Below the pieces are notes generated by a model that saw only the letters and a program-made list of their open reading frames with translations, was not told the DNA's origin and ran no database searches. Both the position numbers and the translations under genes were made by a program. Of a stretch of 64,000 nucleotides of DNA, positions 1 to 11,202 are shown piece after piece. The stretch lies in contig KV918789.1 in the NCBI GenBank assembly GCA_002049455.2, positions 186,001-250,000 of the forward strand, in the 5' to 3' direction. Source of the DNA: Porphyra umbilicalis (taxonomy: Eukaryota; Rhodophyta; Bangiophyceae; Bangiales; Bangiaceae). The stretch's first letter is position 1; each line of letters starts with the position of its first letter.

Positions 1-3000
1 ATAGATGCGTGAGAATGTGGCGACGGATAGCAGCAACGAGAGAAGCGTGGCGCGTGCTGATCGACAGCGGCGCCAGGACTCAGCCACGTCTCGTGCTGAA
101 GCCATCAGGGCATGAAGAACAGCACCAGCGTTCATCTTCACCGGCCTTGGGGGTCGAGGGGAGCAACGTCACAAGGGGAGACGAAATCACTGAGATGACC
201 AGGGAGCGCCGGCCATATTCGCGGGCCCCTCAAGCATCTGACCAGAAGCTGCCTCGTGGGCTTTCGCCGCGTCGCTTGAGGTAGCTGATAGAACGAGCCA
301 CGTGAGTCACCTGACCTCAGGGGGTATCCGCCGCTGCGGCAGCGGCGGACGTGCCCGTGGCTCCGCTCGCGGCCAGGTACCCCTCCGCAGCATCCACTGC
401 GGCATGTTGTTGTCTGCTGTCAAAGGCGTCAGAAAACAAGGCGCGCATGCCATCGGTGACAGCCTGACGCCAGCTGTCGCGCCCGGCAATTTTGGGGTCG
501 AAAGCGAAGCCAGAGCGTGGTTCGGCACCGGCATGTGCAAGGAACGCTTCGCGTCTACCGTTGCCACCTCCCCTGGTTAGCGGCGTTCTGCACTAGACAA
601 GAAACGAAGTACGTAGCAGCCCAGATGGTCGTGCGTTTGGGCGGAATTGAAGGGCCCGTCTGGAAGACAGTCGAGGACTGCAGCTCGCTGCACCAGATGC
701 ATTCGCAAGTATTCGTTGCCCATGCGGAAAGTGGCCTCACCTGCGTGCTTGACAAATGATTCGACGACACGAAGTAGCGTCCCTCAGACAATGGCTAATG
801 ACAGCGGATGAAGTTTTATTCAAAGTCATCGTAGCCGCTGCTTTTTAGCAGTGATTAGGACGAGCGCAGACAGCGGGTGCCATGGTTGCTCTGGAGAGAC
901 CAGCCAAAGGGAAAAATGCATGATGTCGTCTGCGTCCCTTTTAATCTGGGTTACCTCGTTATCATACAACATGGGAGACTCCAGCTTTTCTGGCGCGTGT
1001 GTCGGGAACACGCGGTAGTCAGATAGTGACGGGATTGCACACGGTCTGGGACAGGAGGATGCCTGAATGAATTTTACGAAGCACAGGCGTTGTGCGTGTG
1101 ACAACTCAGGGAAGCACGGTCGACTCTTCCACGCGACAGCTGTGTGACGCCTGATGGGTAGATAGCTGAATATGGTGCACTACAAGGCGCGGAGAGCCCT
1201 GCTCGGTACAGAGCTTTCCACTTGGTTCTTCATGTACAGACTGGAACACACAGAGCCGCAATGGAGACAATCGTCATGCAATAACAATCATATCGAAGAA
1301 CTGATGCTCACGACCTCAACAAGAGGACCCTAACATCGGCCATGTCGGAAACTCTTCATCTCCTCTGGTTTTGTCTTAGGGCACTCGCAGAGCTGACGCC
1401 ATTCTTGCTGGGAGGCTCTTCGAAAAAGCGCCCGGCGGATATTGAGGCAGTGCCGGCACACGCCTCCGTCATTGCTGGCCCTCCCCTGACGCGACATGGC
1501 TCCATGATGCCAGTTCCACAAGCTGCTTTACATCTGTTCATTCCGAAAAAAAGTGGTCCACAGCAATCAAAAGCACACACTGGAACAGGTAACGCAACCA
1601 GGAAACGGAAAGAAGGACCCAAAAAGCATGGACGACAGCAGCGGTCGTATCAGTACATGGACCAAGCAGCTTTAGAAGACGAAGTGCAACAGCTGCACGA
1701 CCTGCCAGTATTCACCACACAACCAAGCTTGTCTTACCTGCTATTCGGTAACGCGGCTGCGGTCAAGCAGCTGCGCGCCGATTGCTGCGCGTCCGTCGAT
1801 GTCCTCGTCGTCCTTGCCCCCCCGTCCGCGCCGTACCGAGCTCACGATGAGCTCTGGGCGTAGTTTCGTGAAGCTGTGGATGGGACAGTGTATCAAAAAG
1901 GCATCCAATAGCACACACGAGTTCGGAAAGCGCATCGAGAAATCAGCCCACCAGCGACCGCCATGGGGGAGTGTGGCGGTGTTTGTGTCAGTGGCCGAAA
2001 AAGAAAATCAACGAGAGGAGGCGCTGGACCGGAGCCACCTCGGCTGCCATTACTCGCCTGATCACACAGTTTGGCGCACCTGCCTGCTATTACAGCAGTC
2101 TCCACGTCGCCGCCGTGCACCGGCCGCATCTCTGAGGAGATTTCCTCGCCGTCATCTGTTGGCCCCACGCCATACGAACCTGACGGTGATGGTTCGACAC
2201 GACTGTTGTACAGCAGTTCGTGGAAGAGAAGTACCCAGAGCATCAAAATTAAAAGGACGGTACGCGGAGCAAGCGAAAGAAGAGGACGTGGGCAGGAAGG
2301 AGGACAGCGATCGTCGCGTCAGAAACCGCAAAAGTCAGCTGGAGCAGTCGCTGAGATGTAGCCACACCAAGGCCAAGTGTTCAACTCCACAGGCGACTTC
2401 GGCGTACCTGATGTTTTGAAACGCGGCTTGGCTAACGCCGCCGCTTGCCGGCAACGGCGGCGCGGACAAAGTTGCGATCTTCGTTCTCTTCCCCCGCGTC
2501 TTATCGAGATGACGATGGCGGGGCGACCGTTTCTGTACACGCGCGGTGGAAAAGACAAGTACGGAGCATTCAAAAGCACGAAGTCACAACAAAGCGCACG
2601 GAGATAGTGGGAAAGCGTAAAGGCAGCCGTGGCTTTGTCAGAAAACATAAAGAGCACACGGAGACCAAGAAACACGCGGTGTTCGGCGGTCTTAATGTTG
2701 GCGACGGGAAACGGCCGCTTGGTGACGCACGAACCATAGAGTACCTCGTGCTACAGCTCTGTAGTGCGTGGGTGGTAGAGAAGACGAGGGAGGCCCGGGA
2801 ATGGGGACGGCCAATGTAGCGGACGCGTCGGCACAGCCATGGAGAACAGGGATCGGCGATGGTGGCACGTCACTCCGTGCGATAGAAAGCGGCGACGGCG
2901 GCGACAGGGATTCCCCGACAATTCGAATGTTTTTGATTGAGCTGTGGCCCAATCGTCTGCCTCTTGTGAGCCGGGGACAAGTGGACCATCTATTGAGGGG

Positions 3001-3105
3001 CCCTTTCCGAAGCGGGGAGCACAAGAGCCCATTGATTGGTCGAGCCTCTTGCTGAGAGAGCACTAAGAGCCTGCACAGACGTCAGAGGTCACCGCAGAGG
3101 CAACA
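1..3105. other. Moderate-GC region with no supported gene
   Basis: Short open frames occur on both strands (for example 1342-1863 and 1799-2419), but they overlap one another and lack recognisable motifs, conserved-looking composition or a convincing start context. The GC content is clearly lower than in the host genes at 15-41 kb. The 2150-2260 and 2490-2590 stretches look weakly alike, which could mean a decayed repeat. I see no RNA gene and no element termini here. Confidence 0.5.
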
Positions 3106-3107
3106 TA

Positions 3108-3506
3108 TTGCTGATCCCCGATTTTTGTCCTGGTGGACAGAGACTGACTTGCGGACCGACTCTCTCCACCAATCAGGTGCGCCCCTGGGACTGACTTGGT
3201 GCTCCTGATTGCTTACATGTACCCATGCAGCCTGGAAATCAACATCAGCTCCTCTTCTTTTCTGCACTTCTGGCGAGGAGACAGTAGAAAATCTCAAGAT
3301 CTCGCCTGGGCAGCTTGCTCTGTGCCAAGAAAAGCGGATCAAGCGGCAACAAACAGTGAGTTATGCTCGATGCAAGGTCCTGGCACCAAATGCGGACGTT
3401 CTATTGGCTTCGATGCCTTCTTACTGTCGTTTTAAACCAATAGAGTGCTCTTATTCAGAGTCAGTCTCGGTCTCTGTCCCCCAGGACAAAATTCGGGGAT
3501 CAGCAA
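3108..3506. mobile_element. Mariner/IS630-type MITE, 399 bp, TA target duplication
   Basis: The left end reads TTGCTGATCCCCGATTTTTG and the reverse complement of the right end reads TTGCTGATCCCCGAATTTTG. The inverted similarity continues through GTCCTGG-GGACAGAGA into an ACTGACT motif, about 45 bp per end. A TA dinucleotide flanks both ends (3106-3107 and 3507-3508), the hallmark target duplication of Tc1/mariner-IS630 elements. The interior has no transposase frame, so this is non-autonomous. The same terminus occurs at 55872, next to a mariner/IS630-type transposase gene. Confidence 0.88.
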
Positions 3507-3696
3507 TATGAGGCAAGAATTTCCGGCGATCCGCAATAGTGTGTTCCACGTGTGCGTGCAGTGGACTTTATGGTGCCACGACCCCGACGAGGCTGCCACG
3601 AGAGTGAAAATCCGGCACAGCTGAGCTGAATCTGCCATCATGTTTTTCAACTGTAAACACCGACTGGCATCGAGCTTCTACCATCGCCCCTCGGTG

Positions 3697-6600
3697 TAAG
3701 GTTGTCATTTACCGATCGGTACGATTTTCTGTACCGTTTACCGGGCGGTATACCGGTATACCGATATCGTATCTGTATCCCGGTATCATAATTTCTTAAG
3801 TAATTCCGATTCTCGGCACTCGACCGGGCTGCCCACTGTCCCCCAACCAGCGGAGCCACACAGACCAAGCCCTTCCCAGGCCCACTCGACCCCATCCCTT
3901 CACCCCCACGCCCATGTTTTCCAACGCACGCCAAACCGCACCGTTTAATAATCACGCACCAAGGCAAGCATGTCCACAGCAAACTGCTCCCCCGTCCTGC
4001 TCCCAACCAAGTGACGCAGGGGGAACTTGGCTGCGCGGAAGTTGCGCAACCGCCACACTACCTCTTGAGGATACCCCTCCACGTCAGTAGCTTGCAGTGG
4101 GCAGGCAAGCTCGGGCAGCGGAGGCACAGAAAAGTCAAACGACATAAAGGGTGGGACCTCTCCGCGCGGGCCTTGGGCTATCGCCTCGTCCGCGTCATTC
4201 AAACCCTCCAGGGCGTCAGTCCACCCCTGCAGGATGTCAGCCGAGGAGGAGCCGCCGTCGGCGGCGTCGTCTGCGACACCCACGTCGGCTGTCGTGGGAG
4301 GCGTGACGCCAGTCGGTTCAGAAGGCAATCGGGCCCGCTTGCTCGCCGTGAGCACGCGGTTGCGCGACGTGGAGCTGCCGCCCCGACGCTTGGCCTTGTC
4401 GTATGCAGACTTAACAGCAGTGATCTTGTTGACAGTCGCCAACCCCATGCGGTTCCTGGCCTTCGTGTACTGCGCGGCGTATTCCTTGAAGAGCCGCTCG
4501 ACGGAGGCGGTCTGCGGCTTGCAGCCGAGGAGGACGAGGGCAAACTTGGCCAGCCCAGCACAGGTACCACCCAGGGAGAGGAATTCCCAAAACTTCAGCC
4601 ACGTCCACCCAGCAGCGCGGTACGACTGGTCGCCCGTTAGCGGCCGGGCACAAAACATTGTCCCGTTATCGCCAGTCAACAAGTCGAACATCTGCTGGAC
4701 GATGACGTTGGCTCGCTCCCTGTCGCTCGGAAACCACTTTGCAAAGTAGCCGGCAGAAGCGTTGGCCAAACACGGAGCGGAGAGGAAGGACATGGGTGCG
4801 GCCCGACGATCTTGAGCGAGCAGTGCTCGGGCTGCGCGCATGTAATGGGGGTGCAGGCAGAATGCCAAAAGGAAAAGCACTTGCTCCTCCTGGGCCCACC
4901 GGCGCTCAATGTTGTCACACAGATGGGCCTGCCCCGGATGGGTGCGAGCACTGGCCAGGTGCTGGTAGAGACACCCGTAGATCCCAAACGCGTCGGCCAG
5001 TGTCGTGTCGTCGCGCTCAAGGACAAATGAGGCCTCCGCAATCGGCCGGATGATGGTCTCTGCCGCAGCCAACTCGCTCCAAAAGTTGTCCGAATCCAAA
5101 GGCAGAAGGGCCTCGGGAGCCGCGAACCCCAGCTCAACCACGAGACAGCGAATCGCCCCGCGTACTCGTAGAAGACTTGCCATGCACATTTGCAGCGAGC
5201 TCCATCTGGTCTCACAAACCGTGAGGATGGCGAGTGAGACACCGTAGATTCGGTGCATTGATGCTCGTGCTTGGGGCAGGAATTTGGCTGACGACCGAAC
5301 AAGGAAGCAGGCCGCAGCCACAGCAGCGTCAGCCGTGGCCCGTAAGCTGGAGTCTCGGAGAACGTGCTTCATCAGCAGGTTGACCTGGTGGGCCAAGCAG
5401 CGTAGAAAAATCAGATGTGGTTACCGCAATGCCAGAATCCGGCGAGCTCAGCCGCACTGCCCAGCGTCATCCGTACAGACGCATCCAATCGGGAAGTCGG
5501 CATCTCGCTCAATCTCTTCAATCACGGCCGCTATCTCGTTAGCCATTGCGACGCCGTCGTGCTCGTAGCCCTCCTCCTTGGCGTTCAAAACGAAGTGCTC
5601 CGGCCCAATCCCGATCACGGCGCCAAGGATGTGGGTACCGTCGGATGTCTTGTAGCCATCAAGCATGAGCGTAGCTTTGGCTGACCCACGAAGGATGCTC
5701 TTGATCACGCCTCGTGACTGCGTCTTGGCGTGGGTGGCCGCCGCGTCCAGGATTGTACCACCCAGCTGGCGGCGGCTGGGAATCCTCGATACCGCCGATT
5801 GACGAAGTACTCGTACAAGATCGATGAACGCTTCACTTTCCACGAACGAAAAAGGCAACCGCCGATCAGCCACCAAAATGAGCAGGCGCTTGTCCAGTTC
5901 CGCCTTCTCGGACGCTGACAGATCTCTGCTAAAGTATGACGTCAGGTTGATGTCTGATCTGCGGCGCTTCGGTCCGGGGGCGGCTTGACCCGCCTGGCCG
6001 CTGAGGTAGTTGCGTACCCCATGAAACTGGGCGCTGCTCAGGCCCAGGCGTCGGCACAAATCTTTCTCGGACTCCCGTGACACAATACCAGCAGGAGGAG
6101 AGGGGTTCGGCTCCGGTGTAGCGTCCGACCGCCGATTCTCGCGCCCGGCAGTGTCAACGTCGAGGCTAGTAGCGTCGGTAAACTGACAGGTTTTTAGGTG
6201 GGGAGCCATCCCATCCGCACGACTAGGGAGAGGCACCGCGGGGGGGACGATCCCAATCTTGGCAATGGCCTCGTCGTCGCCGTTGCAGGCGGCCAAAGCC
6301 TCCCGGTACCGCTCGTACGCCGCCTCGCACCCAATGCAGTAGGCGACCCAGTAGTTCGACGCGCTGCCATCGCCCCGCTTATAGCGCTCGCCCGTCCGTC
6401 GAAACGCCTTCCACACGGACATTGTCGTGGCCTGCATCGTCATGCAGGGGAGGGGGTACGGAGGGGTACAAGCAGAGGAAGGGAAAAGCAAAAGGGCAGG
6501 CAGAGGAGTGCAGAGGAGTGCGCGCACGGAGACAGGGTGCTCAACGGTATGGGTGGGGAAGCGGGAGAGCGTCGTGCATCTGCCGCTGTGCGAGGTAGAG

Positions 6601-6982
6601 CGCGGCGAGCGGCCGTTGCGCGGAGCTGTCCGGACTGGTGCCGCTTCGATCCGGTGCCTGGCGTCTGCGCCGCAGGCCCAGCTGAGCCAAAGCAAGGCTG
6701 CTTGGCCAGTGACTGTGAGCAGGTGTGGCCACGGGGCCAGGTGGACTGGGGTGGTATGCCAGGCTGTGGTACCCGATGCGCCTACGAACGTAAGTGGCCT
6801 GTTGCCAGTCGGGGACAGGTCAGTCGGCAGGGGGGGGGGAGGTCTCCAAGCATTAAATACATTATCATTACCGTACCGAATCATACCGACGTGTGAGCAT
6901 CTGGAAAATACCGTTTACCGATCGGGATACCGACCGTTACCGATTTCGTGTACCGACCGAATTTACCGATCTGCCAACCTTA
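3697..6982. mobile_element. hAT superfamily DNA transposon, 3.29 kb
   Basis: The ends are inverted: the left reads TAAGGTTGTCATTTACCGAT and the right, reverse-complemented, reads TAAGGTTGGCAGATCGGTAA. TAAGG fits the hAT terminal consensus YARNG. Flanking 8-mers (cctcggtg before, ctcggggc after) are similar when shifted by one base but not identical, so the target duplication is decayed or approximate. Both subterminal zones (3710-3790 and 6870-6970) are crowded with TACCG motifs in both orientations, as expected of transposase-binding subterminal repeats. The element encloses the transposase pseudogene on the minus strand. Confidence 0.82.
3945..6443 (-). pseudogene. hAT transposase with BED zinc finger, two in-frame nonsense codons
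   Basis: This is one reading frame of about 832 codons broken by TGA at 5448-5450 (codon 332) and TAA at 5421-5423 (codon 341). The two halves share a frame, and the sequence across the stops (…DDAGQCG, stop, ARRILALR, stop, PHLIFLRCLAHQVN…) is the conserved hAT block around the catalytic Asp and the C…H motif. Start: the first of several clustered Met codons, at 6443. Upstream codons to 6884 stay open but run through the TACCG-rich terminus. Residues C36, C39, H82 and C86 form a BED-type C2HC finger. The C-terminal part contains the hAT dimerisation signature (TASVERLFKEY…RNRMG). Known for the family: hAT transposases cut and paste using a D/D/E site. The two stops would truncate the protein before the dimerisation domain, so this copy is very probably inactive. 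Confidence 0.88.
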
Positions 6983-6990
6983 CTCGGGGC

Positions 6991-8043
6991 CTAGTGTCTA
7001 TTCTACCATCTGGATCAAATGATCCTAAAAGGATCAATTGATCCTGGTTTTGGCTGGGCTGTGCTGAGGAAATCGCTGAGCGCAACCCGATTCTGACGGC
7101 AGAAATGGGATCAGCGGTGCCGGTTTAGTCTTGGGCGAGCAGATGGAGCTTTAACTCTTGGGCAAATGTCCTCGGGAGGCCAGGGAGCGTAAATGTTTTC
7201 CACGCCCAGGAGGTCCATGGCGGGGGGGGAGGGTCGTCTCCTAGAAGGCGTTGGGCTACGCTTCGCCCCAGAGAGAGAGGAAGTACCTATGGCAAACCCC
7301 TGGAGGAGGCAGCATGCCCGCGCCAGCTCAGTTCCGGCCACTACCCCGCTTTTCAGTAGGGTTGTGACCAGCGCCTCCGGGAATGCATATGTGGGCAAGC
7401 AGGGGGGGCAAAGCGCAGTGCCGGGAGCACCAAACTGTACGAAGATCGCCGAAGGGTCAGAGAGAAACAGATGCGAGGATGGGCAGAGAAAAGTGAGGGG
7501 GGGGGGGGGGTGGGGGAGGGGACACGGCGGGGTCAGAGGGGTCCTGCATCAGCTGTTTTTGGACTTCTCATGGCGCCCACCGCTTGGAGTGCTCTCACTT
7601 TTGTGGGTGCCAACAGCCTCTGAAGAGCGTCCGCGTAGCCTTTCATGTTCGTCTCCATCCCCATCTGAAGCAAAGACTGGCAGAAAGGGTCGCCGTGGAG
7701 TGCGACTGGGCGGTGTTGCTCGGCGAAATCGCTGTTTACAGGTCTTCTGGAGGGGGGGGGAGGGAGGTGGTCGACGTTGGGCGAGCCAGAACGGGCTTTC
7801 CTGGTTCGTAAAGAGCGGGGTCTCTTCGTAGCAGCCGGGCTGAGGTGGTTGCCCCCTCACCAAGCTTGGGCTGATGCTTTAAATCCGTATGGTCTCCGGC
7901 GGAAGCGCAACCAAACGAGTTTGTAGGCACCAGATCATCCATTCTCATATGAAGAAACGCTGGAATCGACGATTTCCTGACAGGATCAAATGATCCTTTT
8001 TGCTGGATCAATTGATCATCGCTCATGGTAGAATAGACACTAG
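6991..8043. mobile_element. Non-autonomous inverted-repeat element, 1.05 kb
   Basis: The ends match perfectly in inverted orientation over CTAGTGTCTATTCTACCAT. Immediately inside each end lie palindromes of the form GGATCAAATGATCC and GGATCAATTGATCC, two per side, which look like protein-binding subterminal sites. The outermost CTAG is itself palindromic, so whether the target duplication is TA or CTAG cannot be decided. No transposase-like frame is present. The left end lies only 8 bases from the right end of the hAT element. Superfamily unassigned. Confidence 0.75.
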
Positions 8044-8210
8044 CATCGCTGATCCGTCTGGTTCCGCTCGAGCGATTTTAGAGATGTGGTCCGAACTGCA
8101 GAAGATTCGAGTCCAAATGTGGCACATGTGACATGTCGATCGTACTATTGGTCTCGGCCGAGTGCTAGGTTTTTTGTGGAACGACTCTAGCCTTTCCATT
8201 GATCCACGTA

Positions 8211-8840
8211 TGGTGCGTTTCCCAAAATGAGATATCGCGGTTTTTCTTTATTTTCTCGCCTCACTGGCCTTCTGCAACGGTGCGATGATGTAATGTGACC
8301 CACTCGGTCCCACTGTGCTTTCAGAACGACCTCTGACAGTGTTAGCAGAGGCGGCACCTCCTGACGTGTCATGGGGAAGTGTCATTCATTGCAGCTTCGA
8401 CAGGTGACGATCACGCGCCCCAATCAAATGCACGGATACTAGAGCACACATGTGCTGACAATTTGTGCACCGAGAAAAGGGCACCACCTTATGATTCCAA
8501 TAAAAACGTGAAAAAGACCCCCATGTAGCCCCCTGTGAAGAAAACAAGATTTGGGACACCTCTCATCGAAGCTCCAGTTAGCACATGAGCTTCGGCTTTG
8601 CAAACCTGTAACCCCAAGAACCTGAAAAAGACTGGCTCCAAGATTGAGGCTATCTCACCGGTCCACAGAACAGTGCCCACAGGCAGGTACTAAGGAGTTG
8701 TCAGCCAAGAACTCGTCGGGAGAGGCTCTTTCCATGGAGGCCAGTCGAGACTTTTCTCGTACCCCACCCCACCTGCCCCCGTGCAGTGATGTGTCAGTTC
8801 TTCAGAAAACGCGCATGTCTCATTTTTGGGACACGCACCA
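8211..8840. mobile_element. Non-autonomous inverted-repeat element, 630 bp
   Basis: The left end TGGTGCGTTTCCCAAAATGA pairs with the right end, which reverse-complements to TGGTGCGTGTCCCAAAAATG. There is no coding potential inside. Only three bases (tca, 8841-8843) separate it from the next element, whose left end also starts TGGTGCGT, so the two probably belong to one family. No clear target duplication is visible. Confidence 0.6.
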
Positions 8841-9048
8841 TCATGGTGCGTCTCCTTTGGGGACACCTCTCATCGCAGCAATGGGATGGCGAAATCGCCA
8901 TCGCATTTTTGATCGCACACGTCTCATCGCACAGCCATTTGCGATGGTGCATATCATCTGATCGCACTTCTCCGATGAGGCTCCAAGAAAGGGGGGCTAG
9001 TGGGTGTTTCTCATTTTCGAGTGGGGGTAACGCGGGGTCCGAGAACAG

Positions 9049-9157
9049 GTCAGAGAACAGGACCTGTTCTCTGACACGGCACGCAGACTGACCTGGTCAG
9101 TCTGCGTGCCGTCTGACACGGCACGCAGACTGACCTGGTCAGTCTGCGTGCCGTGTC
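9049..9157. repeat. Three consecutive perfect palindromes (cruciform-prone)
   Basis: At 9049-9075 there is a palindrome with 13-nt arms around one base. At 9076-9112 and again at about 9115-9157 the same palindrome occurs twice, with arms of 18 and 21 nt (ACGGCACGCAGACTGACC and its complement) around a single T. All arms are perfect. The cluster lies at the junction between the subterminal repeats and the GC-rich interior of the element. Confidence 0.85.
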
Positions 9158-9259
9158 ACCGCCAACAAACTGGTCCGCGCGGTCTTAACGCTGGTGGCAC
9201 CGCGAACGACCCAGACGCCGCTGCGCTGCCGCCACAGCATCCTCGCCGCTGCCGCACCG

Positions 9260-9829
9260 ACGCGGTCACCGCAGCGACGCCGTCGCCTCCTTCGTCGAGT
9301 CATCATCGCCAAGCCGCCACAGCCGCCAGGCCACCGACGTTATCGCGATCCCCGCGCTCCCCGTTGACGCCTTTGTCGGCACCCCCGCCGGGCGGTGCGT
9401 CGCCGCCGCGGCGGCGGCGCCGGGGGGCCTTTGCCTGCCCCCCGGCGCGAGCCTCGGGGGCACCCCGGGGGGCCCCCCCGTCGGCGCCGCCCATAACGGC
9501 TCCTACACCGACGCGTACGGCAAGAGCGTGACGGTCGGCCCCCCCGTCGGTGGGTATGGGGGCGCCCCGTGCGCGCCCCGGTCGCACGCGGCGGGCCTCG
9601 GCTGGCTCCGCCCCGCCTCGGCCGTTGCGGTGGGGGCGGTGATGGCGAGCGCGCCGGGCGGTCGGGTGCCCGCCGACGTGTTGCTCTTCGCCTTCCCGTA
9701 CGAGCCGGCGGTGTGGCAGGCGCCGGCGGGGGGGGGGCGCCGCCCCCCACACGCGGACTTGGCGCCGCGGGCGGAGCTGGTCGCGACGGCGGGGGCGCTG
9801 CTGCGCGCCGCCGAGGCGGTGGTGGCCGC

Positions 9830-9862
<33 letters not shown>

Positions 9863-10259
9863 GGGGGGGGTGGACCGCGCCCCGCCGGCGGCACCGTCAT
9901 CGTGCACCTCCGCGTCATGCCCCGGGAGGAGCGCCGCGCGGCGGCACCCGGCGGCGCGGCGGTTATTGCGCAGGGGGTGGCGGCGGTGGAGGGCGCGAGG
10001 CGCGCCGGCGGCGCGCCCAACGACACGGCGGCGGCGCTGCTGGCGGCCGCGGCGGTCGTGTATGGGGCCTACTCGCCAACGTCGGCGGCGGCGGGCCGCA
10101 TCTACGACGCGCTCGCCGCGCGTGCCGCCTGTCATGACTCGACCGACTGCTACCGTTCCCGCTATGTCGGCACAGGCTCGCGCGGCAGCCATCATGGAGG
10201 CCGCGCAGGCCCAGGCGGCTGCGATTCTGGCACAGGAGGATTCTGATGAGTTGCTTTGA
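9260..10259 (+). pseudogene. Host-like coding remnant inside a transposon, frame-shifted
   Basis: I do not recognise the product. Codon-like, GC3-rich sequence reads in one frame from about 9260 (…DVIAIPALPVDAFVG…) through …DVLLFAFPYEPAVWQAP… to a G run at about 9833-9860. There it continues sensibly only in another frame (…VIVHLRVMPREERRAA…AALLAAAAVVYGAYSP…), and it returns to the first frame for the tail …AQAQAAAILAQEDSDELL and a stop at 10257-10259. No ATG is found upstream in frame. It may be a captured fragment lacking its 5' end, or a gene with sequence errors. The C-terminal Ala/Gln helix is the most gene-like part. Confidence 0.4.
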
Positions 10260-10883
10260 ATGGCACGAGCCACACCGTGCTGACGACTGACGATCTTACT
10301 GTTTGGTCGTACGACCAAGTTATGTGCTCTCGTACGAGAACATCGGTGTTAGCGGGGGACGTGCGGGCCCGAGGTGTCGGAGACCAGCGGATGGGAGGGC
10401 AGATGGGCCGTGGCGCGGCGCGCGTGCGTGCAAGCGAGTGGTAGGCCGGTTTACGGGTCACGGGGCGGCGGGGCGGGGGCGATGGTGAGATTCTAGGCGG
10501 CTCCTTGCTTGGCCTTCTGTGGCCCTTTGCGCTTATTCCCTTCCTAGAAACCTACTTGCTTGGCATGGGATGAGCACCCATAGGCGTAAGCGGACGTGCG
10601 ATGATATGCGCGCGGCTCACGACCCCGGCTAAAATAGAAAATAGGGCGCCGGACGCCAGCGGACCGCGGAACGGCACAGCGGGGGTCACCCGTTGCACGG
10701 TCGTGATCCGATGAACTCGAGATCTCATCAGGCCCCAATTCAAGGCTTTTAGTCTCATCGCACTTTCCCCATGCGATGGCGAAATGTCCATCGCAATGCC
10801 TCATCGCAGAGTCCCTCAAGCCTCATCGGAAAATGATCGCAATCCAAGATGCGATGGCGTTTGTCCCCAAAAGAGACGCATAC

Positions 10884-11202
10884 GCTGCCGGATGATTGCA
10901 ACCACTCTGCAACCCCCCTTTTTACGAGGTCAGCAATAATCACGACAGTTTTGGTGGCCCGTCAAGACAGCGGTGGTCGAATCACGCGTGCTCGACGGAC
11001 TTATATCCATATTCGGACCCAATCACATGCACGTGCTCGCGCCGTCAAGACACAGCCGCAGCAGCAATGGCTTTCTGCTTACGTGTGCGCGGATCTGGAT
11101 TGTTACTCGTGGCTTCAAAAAAATTTAATGAATGACGTCGATCAAAGGCGGCCACTGTCCATCGTGGCTTTTATTCTCGCACACGACACGAGGGTCGCCG
11201 CG
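10884..11202. other. Spacer without a supported feature
   Basis: About 320 bases between two mobile elements. Short overlapping frames only; no motif or termini seen. Confidence 0.5.

Larger units (their letters stand above)
8844..10883. mobile_element. Inverted-repeat element carrying a host-like coding remnant, about 2.0 kb
   Basis: Ends: TGCGTCTCCTTTGGGGACA at 8847 and its inverted partner TGCGTCTCTTTTGGGGACA ending at 10880 (one mismatch in 19). Both subterminal zones (8870-8990 and 10753-10862) are full of CATCGCA/TGCGATG motifs. The interior is much more GC-rich than the ends and holds a decayed coding segment plus three strong palindromes. This arrangement resembles gene-capturing (Pack-type) elements. 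No transposase is encoded. Exact outer boundaries are uncertain by a few bases. Confidence 0.62.

Noticed and set aside
3945..6884. Two separate hAT genes
   Set aside because: The two frames are the same phase and conserved sequence continues through both stops, so this is one broken gene.
9106..9531. Plus-strand 141-codon frame in the element interior
   Set aside because: The GC3-rich coding signal lies in a different phase, and this frame starts in the palindrome cluster.
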